A stretch of DNA of 64,000 nucleotides from UBA7672 sp031419455 (GTDB taxonomy: Bacteria; Pseudomonadota; Alphaproteobacteria; Caulobacterales; Hyphomonadaceae). Every line of letters starts with the position of its first letter. Positions within the stretch are counted from its first letter, which is position 1. The notes under the pieces were generated by a model, which saw only the letters and a list, made by a program, of their open reading frames with translations, searched no databases and was not told where the DNA came from. Positions 63,770 to 64,000 of this stretch are shown piece after piece. The stretch spans positions 4,908 through 68,907 of the forward strand of contig JANOKS010000176.1 in NCBI GenBank assembly GCA_031419455.1, read 5' to 3'. The position numbers and the translations under genes were made by a program.

Positions 63770-63923
63770 GAAATGGCGCCGAGTTTGGGGGAAAGTCGTT
63801 GTCACGATTTGGGGGAAACACAGCGACGAACTCCAATCTCATCAACCACTTGCCTGAACAATTTGGGGGAAACAGAGGCACAGGATCAGCGGGGGTAAAT
63901 GGCAGCGTATAATCGGCCGCATG
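63770..63923 (+). promoter_or_regulatory. TTTGGGGGAAA iteron promoter element, copy 2
   Basis: Iterons TTTGGGGGAAA at 63784-63794, 63808-63818 and 63862-63872; TCGTTGTCACGA between the first two; TATAAT at 63908-63913; ATG at 63921. Iteron spacings (24, 54) and distances to TATAAT (35 nt) and to ATG (7 nt) are identical to copy 1 at 14057-14210, although the 43-nt spacer sequence differs. The conserved spacing, not only the sequence, argues for a functional promoter. The RNA would start at or near the ATG, i.e. leaderless. Confidence 0.7.
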
Positions 63924-64000
63924 AAGCGTGGAAGCATTCCCTTGTGGCTCCTGCGCGACCTGCCGGCATTGATCGGCATCGTGCTGAGTTTCTGGCCGTT
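63921..64000 (+). CDS. Protein with N-terminal membrane helix (partial, 3' end off the window)
   Basis: Only 26 residues are visible (MKRGSIPLWLLRDLPALIGIVLSFWP): a basic start and a hydrophobic segment. No ribosome binding site is present ahead of the ATG, in line with the leaderless promoter upstream. Identity unknown. The putative gene behind the other copy of the element also starts basic and continues into a hydrophobic stretch, but no residue similarity is evident. Confidence 0.5.
   Translation, partial: MKRGSIPLWLLRDLPALIGIVLSFWP

Noticed and set aside
63784..63872. Three iterons read as a minimal CRISPR array
   Set aside because: The repeats are only 11 nt, unequally spaced (24 and 54) and followed by a promoter; no cas gene is present.

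Overview
The window is chromosomal DNA of a high-GC alphaproteobacterium. Three things point that way: the receiver-domain end of a CckA-type hybrid kinase at the left edge, an Anbu-type proteasome-like operon, and a TCA-cycle set (mdh, sucCD, sucA, sucB, lpdA) of alphaproteobacterial type. Protein wording and gene content fit Caulobacterales/Hyphomonadaceae best, but this is inference and no rRNA or tRNA gene is present to settle it. I saw no prophage, insertion sequence, CRISPR array or plasmid gene. Most of the window is core genome, with many small exported or membrane proteins of unknown role and several families of dispersed intergenic repeats. Layout: 0-8 kb holds the translation block pheT, pheS, rplT, rpmI and infC on the minus strand. 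In many bacteria infC directly precedes rpmI; here about 2.7 kb of exported-protein genes (two I78-type inhibitors, a lipoprotein, a redoxin) and a GlsB-type membrane gene lie between them. 8-18 kb holds two glycosyltransferases, rpsU with an apparently non-canonical start, an unlisted small membrane protein, an NAD-dependent epimerase, mtgA, queG and a PAP2 phosphatase. 18.4-22.5 kb is the ATP-grasp / alpha-E / transglutaminase / Anbu operon. 22.5-31.6 kb holds small enzymes and the glutamate synthase operon gltD-X-GFA-gltB. 31.8-48 kb mixes uppP, a lower-GC stretch of unknown genes, an NDUFA9-like reductase, a CHAP-domain protein, RmlD, FKBP, mdh, ZapE, a receiver protein, an acyltransferase, CreD, a TAXI-type binding protein and a LytTR regulator. 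48-64 kb holds a carotenoid-oxygenase-family enzyme, an MFS transporter and the succinyl-CoA / 2-oxoglutarate dehydrogenase genes. sucC, sucD and sucA run rightward, while sucB and lpdA run leftward, as if a segment of about 5 kb had been inverted. The most unusual signal is a roughly 150-bp intergenic element present twice in opposite orientation (14057-14210 minus, 63770-63923 plus). Each copy has three TTTGGGGGAAA iterons with identical spacing, then a TATAAT box exactly 7 nt before an ATG, which suggests a shared promoter making leaderless mRNA. A second theme is start codons: infC and rpsU both appear to begin at AUC behind a good Shine-Dalgarno sequence, and a small membrane protein convergent with rpsU may begin at CUG.
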